Source: Candidatus Aalborgicola lynettensis
GTDB taxonomy: Bacteria; Pseudomonadota; Gammaproteobacteria; Burkholderiales; Burkholderiaceae_C
DNA: 64,000 bases
Direction of reading: 5' to 3'
NCBI GenBank assembly: GCA_016719405.1
Contig: JADJZE010000001.1
Span: 1 to 64,000 of the forward strand
In this document: positions 1 to 9,425 of the stretch, in pieces
Numbering within the stretch: position 1 is the stretch's first letter
How the letters are laid out: every line of letters begins with the position of its first letter
The notes under the pieces: model-generated
What the model saw: only the letters and a program-made list of their open reading frames with translations
Told to the model about the DNA's origin: nothing
Databases searched by the model: none
Position numbers and translations under genes: made by a program

Positions 1-2012
1 GGGTGATGTACCCGGGCGAATCGGTAGTGCACATTTCGCGTGGTTATGCCGACATTGGCAAATTGGGCGACTTGCGTGAGGTACCCATTGGGGAACACCT
101 GGAGCGTGTGCCAGAGGAAGACCGTGCCCTGGTCAAACGCGCCCTCAAACGCATGGATGGTGAAATTGTGGAGCACCGCTGGCGCCAGCCCGGCGGCGCA
201 CTGATCTGGTTGCGTATGCGCATGCACCGCCAGATTGAGCAAGGGCAGGTCAAGGCCGACTTTGCCATCGTGCAGGACATTACCGCCGAGCGCGAGGCCC
301 AGCAGGCAGTGGCTGCGCAACTATCGACCATTCAGGAGAGCGAGGCGCGTTTTCGCAGTTTGACCGCGCTGTCGTCCGACTGGTACTGGGAGCAGGATGC
401 CAACTTCCGTTTTGTGCGGGTGGATGGCAACCTGGAAAAGTCCACCAAACTGGCGCCCGAGCACTTCATCGGTCTGACGCGATGGGAGTCCGATGTGCGC
501 GGCGTTTCCCCCGAGCGGTGGGCCGCCCACCGCGCTGCGCTGGAGGCCCACGCGGTTTTTCACGATTTCGAGATGCAACGTGTCCGCCAAGACGGCAGCA
601 CCATGTGGGTATCCATCAGCGGCACCCCCATGTTTGACCCGCAAGGTCAATTTTGCGGTTACCGCGGCACCGGGCGCGACATCAACGCCCGCAAGCAGGC
701 CGAGGCCGACATCGAACGCCTGGCCTTTTACGATGCCCTGACCGGGCTGCCCAACCGCCGCCTGTTGCTCGACCGTCTGAGCCAGTCGGTGGCCTATGCC
801 GCGCGGCACGGTAGCCACGGCGCCCTGATGTTCATTGACCTGGACAACTTCAAGGTGCTCAACGACACCCTGGGTCACCGCATGGGGGATGAGTTGCTCA
901 AGCAGGTGGCGCGGCGCCTGAGCGACAGCGTGCGGGCCATTGACACCGTGGCGCGCCTGGGCGGTGACGAATTTGTGGTCATGCTCGAAGAGCTGGGTGC
1001 GGATGCCAGTGCCGCTGCGGCCCAGGCCGAAGCCGTCGGCAAGAAAATCCTCTCGACCCTCAACCAGCATTACCAGCTGGAAGACAAGATGCACCACAGC
1101 ACCCCCAGTATGGGTGTTACCTTGTTTCACACCCCGCAGAACAGTGTGGATGAATTGTTGCAACGCGCCGATCTGGCCATGTACCAAGCCAAGGCAGCCG
1201 GGCGCAATACCCTGCGTTTTTTCGACCCGGTGATGCAGGCTGCCGTCAGCGCACGGGCCCGGATGGAGGTTGATTTGCGGGCAGCCCTGGAGCGCAGCGA
1301 ATTTTTGCTGCACTACCAGCCGGTGGTGGATACGGACCGTGTGGTCACCGGCGTGGAGGCCCTGCTGCGCTGGCTCCATCCGCAGCGCGGCATGGTGTCG
1401 CCGGCCGAATTTATTCCGGTAGCGGAACAGGCCGGCCTGATCTTGCCGCTGGGGCAATGGGTGTTGGAGGCCGCCTGTGCCCAGTTGGTGCGCTGGAACG
1501 ACAGCCCTGCCACCCGCAAACTCACCATTGCGGTCAACGTCAGTGCGCGCCAGTTCCGCCACCCCGACTTCACACGACAAATGCTCACCTTGCTGCGCGT
1601 CACCGGCGCCAACCCCTACCGTCTCAAGCTGGAACTGACCGAAAGCATGTTGCTGACCGATATTGAGGACGTCATCGCAAAAATGAGCGAATTGCGCTCC
1701 ATTGGCGTCAATTTTGCGCTCGATGATTTTGGCACCGGCTACTCGTCGCTGTCCTACCTGAAGCGCTTGCCGCTGGATCAGCTCAAAATCGACCAGTCGT
1801 TTGTACGCGATGTACTGAAAGACCCGAACGACGCCGTGATTGCGCGCACCATTTTGTCGCTGGCGCAGAGCCTGGATTTGACGGTAGTGGCCGAAGGGGT
1901 CGAGACCGAAGGGCAGCGCACCTTCCTGCTCAACAGCGGGTGCAAGGCGTTTCAGGGCTACCTGTTCGGGCGCCCGGTGCCCGTGGAACAGCTCGCATTG
2001 CCCCAAGTATAG
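1..2012 (+). CDS. PAS-PAS-GGDEF-EAL cyclic-di-GMP signalling protein (5' partial)
   Basis: Makes and/or breaks down the second messenger cyclic di-GMP in response to PAS-sensed signals. The visible 669 residues begin inside a PAS domain (about 1-100), followed by a second PAS (about 105-230), a GGDEF domain with intact GGDEF near residue 320, and an EAL domain with EALLRW near 451 and DDFGTGYSS near 573. Both catalytic signatures look intact, so the protein could be bifunctional. The frame is open to the window edge and the first PAS fold lacks its start, so the gene continues upstream and the GTG/ATG at 3-8 is probably not the real start. It ends 24 bp from the convergent suhB stop. Confidence 0.93.
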   Translation, partial: VMYPGESVVHISRGYADIGKLGDLREVPIGEHLERVPEEDRALVKRALKRMDGEIVEHRWRQPGGALIWLRMRMHRQIEQGQVKADFAIVQDITAEREAQQAVAAQLSTIQESEARFRSLTALSSDWYWEQDANFRFVRVDGNLEKSTKLAPEHFIGLTRWESDVRGVSPERWAAHRAALEAHAVFHDFEMQRVRQDGSTMWVSISGTPMFDPQGQFCGYRGTGRDINARKQAEADIERLAFYDALTGLPNRRLLLDRLSQSVAYAARHGSHGALMFIDLDNFKVLNDTLGHRMGDELLKQVARRLSDSVRAIDTVARLGGDEFVVMLEELGADASAAAAQAEAVGKKILSTLNQHYQLEDKMHHSTPSMGVTLFHTPQNSVDELLQRADLAMYQAKAAGRNTLRFFDPVMQAAVSARARMEVDLRAALERSEFLLHYQPVVDTDRVVTGVEALLRWLHPQRGMVSPAEFIPVAEQAGLILPLGQWVLEAACAQLVRWNDSPATRKLTIAVNVSARQFRHPDFTRQMLTLLRVTGANPYRLKLELTESMLLTDIEDVIAKMSELRSIGVNFALDDFGTGYSSLSYLKRLPLDQLKIDQSFVRDVLKDPNDAVIARTILSLAQSLDLTVVAEGVETEGQRTFLLNSGCKAFQGYLFGRPVPVEQLALPQV

Positions 2013-2036
2013 GCAACGCGCGGGCAAGCTAATACA

Positions 2037-2963
2037 TTACTGCGCTGCGTCGTTCGCGCCGTCAGCATCCTCCGCTGCGTCGGATGCCGCATCGGCAAGG
2101 TCCGCCGGGGCACTGGTGGTGCCACGCTGGCGCAAGGCGGCTTTTTCTCCGGCGCTGGCAAATTTGCTGTACTTGCCCAGAATACTGGCCAGTTGACCGT
2201 ACACACGGGGGTTGCCAGCCATGCACTCTTGTTGTTCCAAAAATTCGGCCTCACCGGTGAAGTTGCCCACCAGGCCACCCGCTTCGGTGACCAGCAGCGA
2301 ACCGGCAGCCACATCCCAGGGCTGCAACCCGGTTTCAAAAAAACCTTCGGTGTAACCGGCGGCCACGTAGGCCAAGTCCAGCGCGGCGGCGCCGGGGCGG
2401 CGCAGGCCCGCGGTGCGCTGCATCACATCGCCCATCATGGTCAGGTAGTTGGCAAAGTTGTCGCCGGGGCGAAACGGAAAGCCGGTGGAAATCAGCGAAT
2501 CTTTGAGCTGAATGCGTTTGGAGACCCGGATGCGCCGGTCGTTCAGGAATGCGCCGCGGCCCTTGGTGGCGGTAAACAGGTCGTTGCGGGTGGGGTCCAG
2601 CACCACGGCCTGCTCCACCTTGCCGCGCACCGCCAGCGCAATGCTCACGCAGTACACCGGCAGGCCGTGGATGAAGTTGGTGGTGCCGTCCAGCGGGTCG
2701 ATGATCCAGACAAATTCGGAGTGCTGGGCACCGTGTTCGCGTCCGGACTCTTCGGCCCAGATGCCGTGGCCGGGGTAGGCCGTGAGCAGGGTTTCAATGA
2801 TCGCTTGTTCTGCTGCGTGGTCCACTTCGGTGACGAAGTCGTTGGCCTTTTTTTGCGAGACGCGCACCGATTCGATGTCCAGCGCGGCGCGGTTGATGAT
2901 GGAGCCAGCAGCGCGGGCGGCCTTGACGGCCACGTTGACCATGGGGTGCAGATTGAGCGACAT
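2037..2963 (-). CDS. suhB: Inositol-1-monophosphatase family protein SuhB
   Basis: Mg-dependent phosphatase of the inositol monophosphatase family; the E. coli homologue also modulates rRNA transcription antitermination. The start is ATG at 2963, because [20 protein letters not shown] aligns with the start of known SuhB proteins; the frame is open further upstream without family similarity. The metal-binding signatures EESG and [12 protein letters not shown] and the C-terminal QPWDVAAG are present. The 308 residues end in an acidic, alanine-rich tail of about 40 residues ([16 protein letters not shown]) not typical of the enzyme core. It is divergent from trmJ, an arrangement with trmJ and cysE that is familiar in betaproteobacteria. 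Confidence 0.93.
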   Translation of the reverse strand: MSLNLHPMVNVAVKAARAAGSIINRAALDIESVRVSQKKANDFVTEVDHAAEQAIIETLLTAYPGHGIWAEESGREHGAQHSEFVWIIDPLDGTTNFIHGLPVYCVSIALAVRGKVEQAVVLDPTRNDLFTATKGRGAFLNDRRIRVSKRIQLKDSLISTGFPFRPGDNFANYLTMMGDVMQRTAGLRRPGAAALDLAYVAAGYTEGFFETGLQPWDVAAGSLLVTEAGGLVGNFTGEAEFLEQQECMAGNPRVYGQLASILGKYSKFASAGEKAALRQRGTTSAPADLADAASDAAEDADGANDAAQ

Positions 2964-3140
2964 AGGAATTGTGGGTAGGTGGGAATCCATAAAACGACGC
3001 AATCCCCCACGGATTGAAAGAACCTGCGCGGTACCCGGCGATGCGGGCGGCGACAATAACGGCATTTTAGCGGGCGCCAGTAGGGAGTGCACCTCTTGCG
3101 CACCATCCGGCTGCCGCGCCCGCCTGTACCTGTTGTCACC

Positions 3141-4112
3141 ATGCAAACACGCTTCATCCTTCTCCATACCAGCCACGCCGGCAATGTGGGCGCTTGCGCC
3201 CGCGCCATGAAAACCATGGGTTTTGACGACCTGGTGCTGGTGGCGCCGCGCTGGGCCAATGTGCTGCGCCGCGAAGAAACCATCCAGCGCGCCAGCGGGG
3301 CGCTGGATGTGCTGGAGAAATGCCGCATCGTGGCCACGCTGGACGAGGCGCTGGACGGCCTGACCCACCTGTGCGCCACCGCCATGACCCCGCGCGACTT
3401 TGGCCCACCCACCACCACGCCGCGCGAACACTTCGAAATGCTATCAAAACAGGAGCTGCTTGCGCACGTCCAGCAAGCGCAAACGGCATATTTGGCACCC
3501 AAATTAGCCCCCGTGGGGCTTCTGGCTGCGGCTCCTGGCCTGCCTGCGCAGGGCGGGACAGCCAGAAGAGGCGTTGACTCTGGCAACGCCGCGGCCTGCA
3601 AGGCCAGCGACCCGCGCAGCGGCGGAGCCTGGGGGCCACAAACCGGCGTGGGATTTTTGTTTGGTTCGGAGCGCTTTGGCATGCGCAACGAAGACGTGTA
3701 CCGTTGCCATGTGTGCCTCTCCATTCCCAGCAACCCGCAGTTTGGTTCACTCAACATTGGCGCGGCGATCCAGGTGATTGCCTACGAGTGGCGCCTGGCG
3801 CTGGGCGGCTTTGGCGCGGCACCGTTGGCGCCCGTGGCAGGGCAGGCCGCTGCGGCACCGGTCAACGTGCCGGTGTTGGCCGATGCGCGCCAGGTGGCTG
3901 GCATGCTCACCCACTTGGAGCAGTCGCTGGTGGCGCTGGGTTTTCTGGACCCGGCTGCGCCCAAAAAGCTCATGCCGCGCCTCAACGCGCTGTTTAACCG
4001 GGCAGCCGTAACCCAGGAAGAAATTCATATTCTGCGTGGCATTGCCAAGGCGGTGTTGCTGCAGGCGGCGCAGAAGTCCCCACCCGCAGTGGACGAAAGC
4101 GCAAGCGTATAG
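3141..4112 (+). CDS. trmJ: tRNA (cytidine/uridine-32-2'-O)-methyltransferase TrmJ with internal insertion
   Basis: SPOUT methyltransferase that 2'-O-methylates nucleotide 32 of tRNA anticodon loops with SAM. The start [20 protein letters not shown] at 3141 fits the family. The knot motifs [16 protein letters not shown] and [13 protein letters not shown] are intact, so the fold is probably preserved. Between [17 protein letters not shown] and the FLFGSERFG motif lies an insertion of roughly 60-70 residues, absent from E. coli TrmJ, that is built from a dispersed palindromic repeat and a second inverted repeat, read in frame. The insertion is low-complexity (Ala/Gly/Arg-rich) and probably forms a surface loop. 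cysE starts 10 bp after the stop. Confidence 0.92.
   Translation: MQTRFILLHTSHAGNVGACARAMKTMGFDDLVLVAPRWANVLRREETIQRASGALDVLEKCRIVATLDEALDGLTHLCATAMTPRDFGPPTTTPREHFEMLSKQELLAHVQQAQTAYLAPKLAPVGLLAAAPGLPAQGGTARRGVDSGNAAACKASDPRSGGAWGPQTGVGFLFGSERFGMRNEDVYRCHVCLSIPSNPQFGSLNIGAAIQVIAYEWRLALGGFGAAPLAPVAGQAAAAPVNVPVLADARQVAGMLTHLEQSLVALGFLDPAAPKKLMPRLNALFNRAAVTQEEIHILRGIAKAVLLQAAQKSPPAVDESASV
3439..3497 (+). repeat. Dispersed palindromic repeat, copy 1 (inside trmJ)
   Basis: Contains GCTATCAAAA, then AGCTGCTTGCGCACGTC and the inverted half AAGCGCAAA, the pattern shared by the other copies in this window (10.1, 20.5, 34.1, 43.7, 48.7, 51.2, 57.1 kb). It is read in frame as part of trmJ and adds about 20 residues. 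Confidence 0.8.
3519..3568. repeat. Inverted repeat inside trmJ insertion
   Basis: Perfect 10-bp arms CTTCTGGCTG (3519-3528) and CAGCCAGAAG (3559-3568) with a 30-bp GC-rich loop. It follows the palindromic repeat directly and is also read in frame in trmJ. Smaller inverted repeats follow (GCGTTG/CAACGC near 3571-3589). Confidence 0.7.
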
Positions 4113-4122
4113 ACTTGGCAGC

Positions 4123-4896
4123 ATGTTTTCCCGTTTACGCTCCGACGTCCAGTGCATTCTGGAACGCGACCCCGCCGCCCGCAGCACCTGGGAGGTGCTG
4201 ACCTGCTACCCCGGCCTGCACGCCGTCATCCTGCACCGTCTGGCCCATGGGTGCTGGACACATGGCTTCAAATGGCTGGGGCGCTTTATTTCGCACATTG
4301 CCCGCTGGGCCACCGGCATCGAAATCCATCCCGGTGCCATCATTGGCGAACGCGTCTTTTTCGACCACGCCATGGGCGTGGTGGTGGGCGAGACCGCCGA
4401 GATTGGCGACGGCTGCACCATCTACCAGGGTGTCACCCTGGGCGGTACCTCGCTGTACAAGGGCGTCAAGCGCCACCCCACGCTGGGTAAGGACGTGGTG
4501 GTGAGCGCTGGGGCCAAGGTGTTAGGCGGCTTTGTGGTGGGCGATGGCGCCAAGATCGGCTCCAACGCCGTGGTCATCAAACCCGTGCCCCCAGGCGCCA
4601 CGGCGGTGGGCATACCGGCGCGCATCATCCCCAGCAAGTCCGGCGAGAGTGCGGACGTAACCCACACCGAGCCCAAGTTCAGTGCCTACGGTATCACGCA
4701 AGAAGACGACCCCGTCAGCCAGGCGCTGCGTGGCCTGGTGGACAGCGCCACCGGCCAGGACCACCAGATTGCGCTGCTGTGGAAGGCCGTGGAGCAACTC
4801 TCCACCAAACTGGCGGAAAGCGACTGTGTGCCCAAGGACGCGGCACGCAAGGAGTGTTTTGAGGGTGAAAAGCTGAACCAGCTGATCGGGAAGTAG
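4123..4896 (+). CDS. cysE: Serine O-acetyltransferase
   Basis: First step of cysteine synthesis: acetyl transfer from acetyl-CoA to L-serine, in the cytoplasm. The start [20 protein letters not shown] at 4123 fits the short, SrpI/epsC-like CysE form common in betaproteobacteria. The N-terminal helical part is followed by a left-handed beta-helix of hexapeptide repeats: [40 protein letters not shown], then [14 protein letters not shown] and [20 protein letters not shown]. Catalytic His lies in DHAMG. At 257 residues it carries about 70 residues beyond the beta-helix. It lies 10 bp downstream of trmJ and is probably cotranscribed with it. Confidence 0.93.
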   Translation: MFSRLRSDVQCILERDPAARSTWEVLTCYPGLHAVILHRLAHGCWTHGFKWLGRFISHIARWATGIEIHPGAIIGERVFFDHAMGVVVGETAEIGDGCTIYQGVTLGGTSLYKGVKRHPTLGKDVVVSAGAKVLGGFVVGDGAKIGSNAVVIKPVPPGATAVGIPARIIPSKSGESADVTHTEPKFSAYGITQEDDPVSQALRGLVDSATGQDHQIALLWKAVEQLSTKLAESDCVPKDAARKECFEGEKLNQLIGK

Positions 4897-4920
4897 CCGC
4901 CCGCAGGTAACGCGGCGGTG

Positions 4921-5637
4921 TCAATCGGCCGGCATGTGCCGGATAACTTGCATCGATCGCCCATAGTGGTAACGGATTTGTGCATCGCTGTAGCGATGTT
5001 CTGCACCGACCGGGCACGTGTTGCGCGCCACACAACGATCCTGGCAGGCTGAATCGGGCGATCTGCGGTAGGCCAGGCAGGCGCTCAGGTCCAGTCCGTC
5101 GCGCAACGCGCCCGCGGGGCATGCGCTGATACATACACGGCTGGCGCAGGCGTCGCACGGCGGTGTCCCCGTGCGCCGGGGTGTGGGCGCCAGGGTGGTG
5201 TCGGCCAGCACCACTGCGCGGTAGGCAAACCAGCTACCCCACTGCGAATCAATGCCCACCATGAAGGGCGATGGGTGGTGCCAACCGGCCAGTGCGCCCA
5301 GGCGCTGCAAGCCCAGTGCGGTGGGGCCTGGATACACCCATTGATAACGCTTGCCGGGGTGCTGGCGTGCCAGCCACGCCGTAACCTGCGTGTGGGTAAA
5401 ACGGTCGATCGGATCGGGATCGGCCATGCCCGCCAGTTGGATTTGGTGCCACATTAGCCCCCCGCGGTTGCCAATCAATAACAGTTGTTGGTAGTGCCGT
5501 GTTGCGTCGGGCGGCAGGGCGCACACGATGTCGGCTGGAAGATCCAAAAGGCTGAAAACGGCGTGCAGGTTGAGTCCTTGCGCGTCGAGGTCGGCGAAGG
5601 TGTCGGTGGTGTGGTGCGGGGCTGTACGGTGCGGCAT
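4921..5637 (-). CDS. 4Fe-4S protein distantly related to epoxyqueuosine reductase
   Basis: Predicted iron-sulfur protein of unknown substrate. Residues about 160-215 carry CDACASRVCISACPAG (C-X2-C-X4-C-X3-CP) and CQDRCVARNTCPVG, a pattern of two cysteine clusters like that of QueG-type ferredoxin domains. The N-terminal 150 residues show FMVGIDSQWGSWFAYRAVVL, which recalls the cobalamin-binding part of QueG, but the protein (238 residues from ATG 5637) is much shorter than QueG (about 350-380), so I do not assign queuosine synthesis. Convergent with cysE and divergent from the next gene. Several in-frame starts exist; 5637 is chosen because residues upstream look uncoding. Confidence 0.7.
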   Translation of the reverse strand: MPHRTAPHHTTDTFADLDAQGLNLHAVFSLLDLPADIVCALPPDATRHYQQLLLIGNRGGLMWHQIQLAGMADPDPIDRFTHTQVTAWLARQHPGKRYQWVYPGPTALGLQRLGALAGWHHPSPFMVGIDSQWGSWFAYRAVVLADTTLAPTPRRTGTPPCDACASRVCISACPAGALRDGLDLSACLAYRRSPDSACQDRCVARNTCPVGAEHRYSDAQIRYHYGRSMQVIRHMPAD

Positions 5638-5776
5638 GGGACCATGATAGGCGGGTTGCGCGCATGGGACGCAGGCGGGCGGCACCGGCAGGTGGCAACA
5701 GGGTGCGTTTATCGCGCTGTACGGCGGCGGACCTGCGTCCTACACTGGGCGCCATGTCGATTCTGCGCCTGCACCC

Positions 5777-6355
5777 ATGAACACCGCACCCATTTGTATT
5801 GTTCGCCATGGCGAGACGGACTGGAACAAGCGCGGCGTCTTGCAGGGCTGGCTGGATGTGCCCATCAACGACCTGGGGCGCCGCCAGGCCCACGCATTGG
5901 CGCAATCATTGGCCGACGCCGGTTTATCTGCCGTGTGGACCAGCCCCCTGGTGCGTGCCAATGAAACAGCCAACATTGTGGCCGCGCATTTGCATTTGCC
6001 ACCGCCTTCTATCCATGCCGGACTGAAGGAGAAAAATTTTGGCGCCGTGCAAGGCATTCCCAAGGACGAGCTGGCCGAGCTGAACCCGGCCTTGCTGGCG
6101 CAAATTGTGCGGCGCAACCCGGCGGCGGTGTTTGTGGGGGGTGAAAGCATGGACGAGTTTGCCGACCGCGTGCTGGCAGCGTTTGACGAGATCGCCGGGC
6201 TGTGTGGTGGCAGTCGGGTGCTGGTCATTACGCATGGCTGGGTGATGGACGTGGTCACGCGCCACCTGCACGGCTTGCCGCGCAGTGCCGTGCTGCACAT
6301 GAAACGCAAGAACGGCGAATGCCTGTGGCTGGACCGCGAACACGCGCACCATTGA
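5777..6355 (+). CDS. Histidine phosphatase family protein (phosphoglycerate mutase-like)
   Basis: Acid phosphatase/mutase superfamily with a phosphohistidine intermediate. IVRHGETDWNKRGVLQGWLD at residues 7-26 contains the catalytic RHGE, and VITHGWVMD near residue 153 the second histidine; the acid residue lies in LKEKNFGAVQG. At 192 residues it is the size of cobalamin or GpmB-like phosphatases rather than cofactor-dependent mutase (about 230-250), so the substrate is open. Start ATG 5777 has no clear ribosome-binding site. Convergent with rarD. Confidence 0.88.
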   Translation: MNTAPICIVRHGETDWNKRGVLQGWLDVPINDLGRRQAHALAQSLADAGLSAVWTSPLVRANETANIVAAHLHLPPPSIHAGLKEKNFGAVQGIPKDELAELNPALLAQIVRRNPAAVFVGGESMDEFADRVLAAFDEIAGLCGGSRVLVITHGWVMDVVTRHLHGLPRSAVLHMKRKNGECLWLDREHAHH

Positions 6356-6401
6356 ATCGCCGCAGCCCGTAGCGCCGTGGTCGCCACATCCGTTTGCCAC
6401 C

Positions 6402-7292
6402 TCAGTTTTTGGCAAAGTGGCGCCGACGCCGTTGGCGGAATTGCCAGCCCTCCAGGCTGTACACCATGAGTGCGACCCAGATCAGCACAAAGCCCAGCAG
6501 ACGCGTGGCCTGCATCGGTTCCCCCAACACCAGGGTGCTCAGCAAGAACAACAGCGTGGGCGACAGGTACTGCAGAATGCCCAGCGTCGCCATGGGAATG
6601 CGCCGTGCCCCGGCAGCAAACAGCAACAGGGGAATGGCGGTCAATGGGCCGGCTGCCAGCAGCCAGGTCAGGGTGCTGGTCGTACCCTGCACAAACATCC
6701 CGCGCCCGGCCCAGGCCTCCCAGCCCAAATACACCATGGCCAGTGGCGCCAGCAACGCCGTTTCCAGCGCCAGACCTTCCAGCGCACCCAGCACCGCAAT
6801 TTTGCGCAGCAGGCCATAGATGCCGAAGGTGACCGCCAGCACCAGCGCCAGCCACGGCACATGGCCTGCCTGCACCGCCAGCCACAACACGCCCGCGCTG
6901 GCAATGCCCACCGCTAGCCACTGGCCGCTGCGGGGGCGCTCGCCCAGAAAGACGAAGCCCAGCCCCACGTTGACCAGCGGCAGGATGAAATAGCCCAGGC
7001 TGGCATCCAGCACATGCGCGTTGTGCACCGCCCACACGTAGGTCAGCCAGTTGCCCGACAGCAGCACCGCAGACACGGCAAAAGCCCCCAGCACCAGCGG
7101 CTGGTGCACCACCACGCGCACCCAGGCCCAGCGCCGCAGCAGCAGCAGCAACAACGCTACAAACAACAGCGACCACACCATGCGGTGCATGACGACCTCC
7201 AGCGCGGGTACCTCCGCCACTTGCCGGAAATACAGCGGAAAAAGCCCCCAAATGCCATAGGCCAATGTGGCGTAAACGATTCCTGGATTCAT
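6402..7292 (-). CDS. rarD: EamA family transporter RarD
   Basis: Inner-membrane protein of the drug/metabolite transporter superfamily, with about ten hydrophobic segments. Start MNPGIVYATLAYGIWGLFPL at 7292 and internal LGYFILPLVNVGLGFVFLGE and LGILQYLSPTLLFLLS match the RarD subfamily; 296 residues is the usual length. The substrate is not known with certainty for the family. The C-terminal RQRRRRH is a cytoplasmic positive tail. Divergent from edd with a 230-bp control region between them. Confidence 0.88.
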   Translation of the reverse strand: MNPGIVYATLAYGIWGLFPLYFRQVAEVPALEVVMHRMVWSLLFVALLLLLLRRWAWVRVVVHQPLVLGAFAVSAVLLSGNWLTYVWAVHNAHVLDASLGYFILPLVNVGLGFVFLGERPRSGQWLAVGIASAGVLWLAVQAGHVPWLALVLAVTFGIYGLLRKIAVLGALEGLALETALLAPLAMVYLGWEAWAGRGMFVQGTTSTLTWLLAAGPLTAIPLLLFAAGARRIPMATLGILQYLSPTLLFLLSTLVLGEPMQATRLLGFVLIWVALMVYSLEGWQFRQRRRRHFAKN

Positions 7293-7393
7293 GCGTGCTT
7301 TGTGATGGGGACGGAGCAATGTGCCGTGCTGCAGTATGCCCGTGAAGTCACCCCTGTGCGGCTTGGCCGTTGCCCCGCCATGCCGTAACGCAT

Positions 7394-7436
7394 TGGTAAC
7401 TCTGGCGTGGCACAAGAAACGGTTTCCAAGTTACCA
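7394..7436. promoter_or_regulatory. Inverted repeats upstream of edd (LacI-type-like site)
   Basis: TGGTAACT (7394-7401) and AGTTACCA (7429-7436) are perfect 8-bp arms. Between them GAAACGGTTTC (7416-7426) is a perfect odd palindrome of the kind bound by LacI-family repressors. Position between rarD and edd suggests sugar-acid control; the regulator is not in the window. Confidence 0.45.
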
Positions 7437-7442
7437 TGCGCC

Positions 7443-7459
7443 ATGTAATTTTGTTACAT
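7443..7459. promoter_or_regulatory. Candidate HexR operator upstream of edd
   Basis: ATGTAATTTTGTTACAT has perfect ATGTAA/TTACAT arms and fits the TGTAA-N5-TTACA pattern known for HexR, the RpiR-family repressor of the Entner-Doudoroff genes in many proteobacteria. It lies just upstream of edd-eda. hexR itself is not in the window. Confidence 0.6.
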
Positions 7460-7521
7460 CACACCATGCCCAATACACCTTCCCATCCCAACGCAGCTTC
7501 CACCCCCGCTTCCACCCCCCA

Positions 7522-9375
7522 TTGCATGCCGTGGTGCAGGCGGTCACCCGCCGCATCACCGCGCGCAGCGCGCCCACGCGCAGTGCCTACCTGGCCCGGC
7601 TGGACGCCGCCGCCCTCCGCCCATCGGGGGCCGAGCGCCTGGGTTGCGCCAACGTGGCCCATGCCTTTGCCGCCATGCCCGATGCCGACAAGGTGCGGGT
7701 TACCGGGCTGGACAAGCTGCGGGTGGTGGCAGAGAAAGGCCCCAACATTGGCATCGTTACCGCCTACAACGACCTGCTGTCGGCCCACGCGCCCCTGCAG
7801 CACTACCCCGATCTGGTGAAAGAAGAAGCCCGCAAACACGGTGCCACGGCGCAGGTGGCCGGGGGCGTGCCTGCCATGTGTGATGGCGTGACCCAAGGCA
7901 CGCCGGGCATGGAGCTGAGTTTGTTCAGCCGCGACACCATTGCCATGGCCACGGCCGTGTCGCTGAGCCACGATGTGTTTGATGGTGCACTCATGCTGGG
8001 CGTGTGCGACAAGATCGTTCCGGGCCTCTTGATTGGTGCGCTGCATTTTGGGCATTTGCCCACGGTGTTTGTGCCCGCAGGCCCCATGACATCGGGCTTG
8101 TCCAACAACGCCAAGGCCAAGGTGCGCGAGCAGGCGGCGCAGGGGCTGGTGGGGCGCACAGAGTTGTTGCAAGCCGAGTCGGCCGCCTACCACAGCCCCG
8201 GCACCTGCACCTTTTACGGTACGGCCAACAGCAACCAGATGCTGCTCGAAGCCATGGGCCTGCACGTGCCGGGCACCGCCTTCATCAACCCCGGCGCAGT
8301 GGCGCGTGACGAACTCACGCGCGAAGCCGTGCGCACCGTACTGGGCAAGGCGAACGTGCGCGTCGACGGGCAGACAAAATGCCCGCCCATTGGCAAAGTG
8401 GTCGACGAGCGTTGCATCGTCAACGCCATGGTCACACTGTTGGCTACCGGGGGCTCCACCAACCACCTGATCCACTGGGTGGCGGTGGCCCGTGCGGCCG
8501 GTATCGTCATTGACTGGGACGATTTTTCGGCGCTTTCGGATGTAGTGCCGTTGCTGGCCCGCGTGTACCCCAATGGCAGCGCCGACGTGAACCAGTTCCA
8601 GGCCGCTGGCGGGCCCGGCTACGTGATTCGTGAGCTGCTGGATGCGGGCTACCTGCATGCCGATGTGCTGACCGTGCGTGCCGGTGGGCTGCGTGCATGC
8701 ACGGGCGTTCCCGGCGCGGGCGCAGACGGTGGCTTGCAGTGGAGCGACCCCGGCTCCAGCAAGGATGACACCGTGCTGCGTCCCACCAGCAACCCGTTTA
8801 GTGCCAGCGGTGGCCTCAAGCTGCTGCAGGGCAACCTGGGCCGCAGCGTCATCAAGGTGTCGGCCGTGCCCGAAGACCGCCATGTGATTGAAGCCCCGTG
8901 CCGTGTGTTCGATTCGCAAGACGCTTTGCATGCGGCTTTTAAGGCCGGTGAACTTGACCGCGACCTGGTGTGTGTGGTGCGTTGGCAAGGGCCCCAAGCC
9001 AACGGCATGCCAGAGCTGCACAAGCTCACTCCTCCCCTGGCCGTGCTGCAGGGCAAGGGCTACCGTGTGGCGCTGGTGACCGACGGGCGCATGAGTGGGG
9101 CGTCCGGCAAAGTGCCCGCCGCCATTCACGTCTCGCCCGAGGCCGCCGCCGGTGGCGCACTGGCCAAGCTGCAAGATGGTGATGTGATCCGCCTGGACGC
9201 GGTAGCAGGCACCTTGACGACGTTGGTGGATGCCGCCGAGTGGGCGGCGCGCGCCACGCCTGCCATGCCCGATGCCCTGCGCGCCGCCAATGGCGTGGGC
9301 ATGGGGCGCGAACTGTTTGCGGCCATGCGCCGCAACGCACTGGCCGCCGAAGAGGGCGCCTGCAGCTGGCTGTAG
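7522..9375 (+). CDS. edd: Phosphogluconate dehydratase
   Basis: Converts 6-phosphogluconate to 2-keto-3-deoxy-6-phosphogluconate in the Entner-Doudoroff pathway. Related to IlvD; the [4Fe-4S] ligands are in [18 protein letters not shown] and [13 protein letters not shown], and [20 protein letters not shown] is the C-terminal signature. About 618 residues, close to E. coli Edd (603). The start is uncertain: similarity begins near [20 protein letters not shown], where only TTG 7522 or GTG 7531/7534 are available, without a ribosome-binding site. A better ATG at 7466 ([16 protein letters not shown]) is out of frame by one base across a run of six C (7515-7520), so a lost C is likely. Operon with eda. 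Confidence 0.92.
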   Translation: MHAVVQAVTRRITARSAPTRSAYLARLDAAALRPSGAERLGCANVAHAFAAMPDADKVRVTGLDKLRVVAEKGPNIGIVTAYNDLLSAHAPLQHYPDLVKEEARKHGATAQVAGGVPAMCDGVTQGTPGMELSLFSRDTIAMATAVSLSHDVFDGALMLGVCDKIVPGLLIGALHFGHLPTVFVPAGPMTSGLSNNAKAKVREQAAQGLVGRTELLQAESAAYHSPGTCTFYGTANSNQMLLEAMGLHVPGTAFINPGAVARDELTREAVRTVLGKANVRVDGQTKCPPIGKVVDERCIVNAMVTLLATGGSTNHLIHWVAVARAAGIVIDWDDFSALSDVVPLLARVYPNGSADVNQFQAAGGPGYVIRELLDAGYLHADVLTVRAGGLRACTGVPGAGADGGLQWSDPGSSKDDTVLRPTSNPFSASGGLKLLQGNLGRSVIKVSAVPEDRHVIEAPCRVFDSQDALHAAFKAGELDRDLVCVVRWQGPQANGMPELHKLTPPLAVLQGKGYRVALVTDGRMSGASGKVPAAIHVSPEAAAGGALAKLQDGDVIRLDAVAGTLTTLVDAAEWAARATPAMPDALRAANGVGMGRELFAAMRRNALAAEEGACSWL

Positions 9376-9425
9376 ACCCCCCCTCTATTCACCCGCCCAC
9401 CCACCACTATTGATCTGGAATCTGT

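Noticed and set aside
321..2027. Long open frame (568 codons) on the minus strand opposite the GGDEF-EAL gene
   Set aside because: GC-rich shadow frame; no domain motifs, and the plus-strand protein is fully explained.
7459..9174. Long minus-strand open frame across edd
   Set aside because: Shadow of a strongly conserved dehydratase; His/Gln-rich product without motifs.
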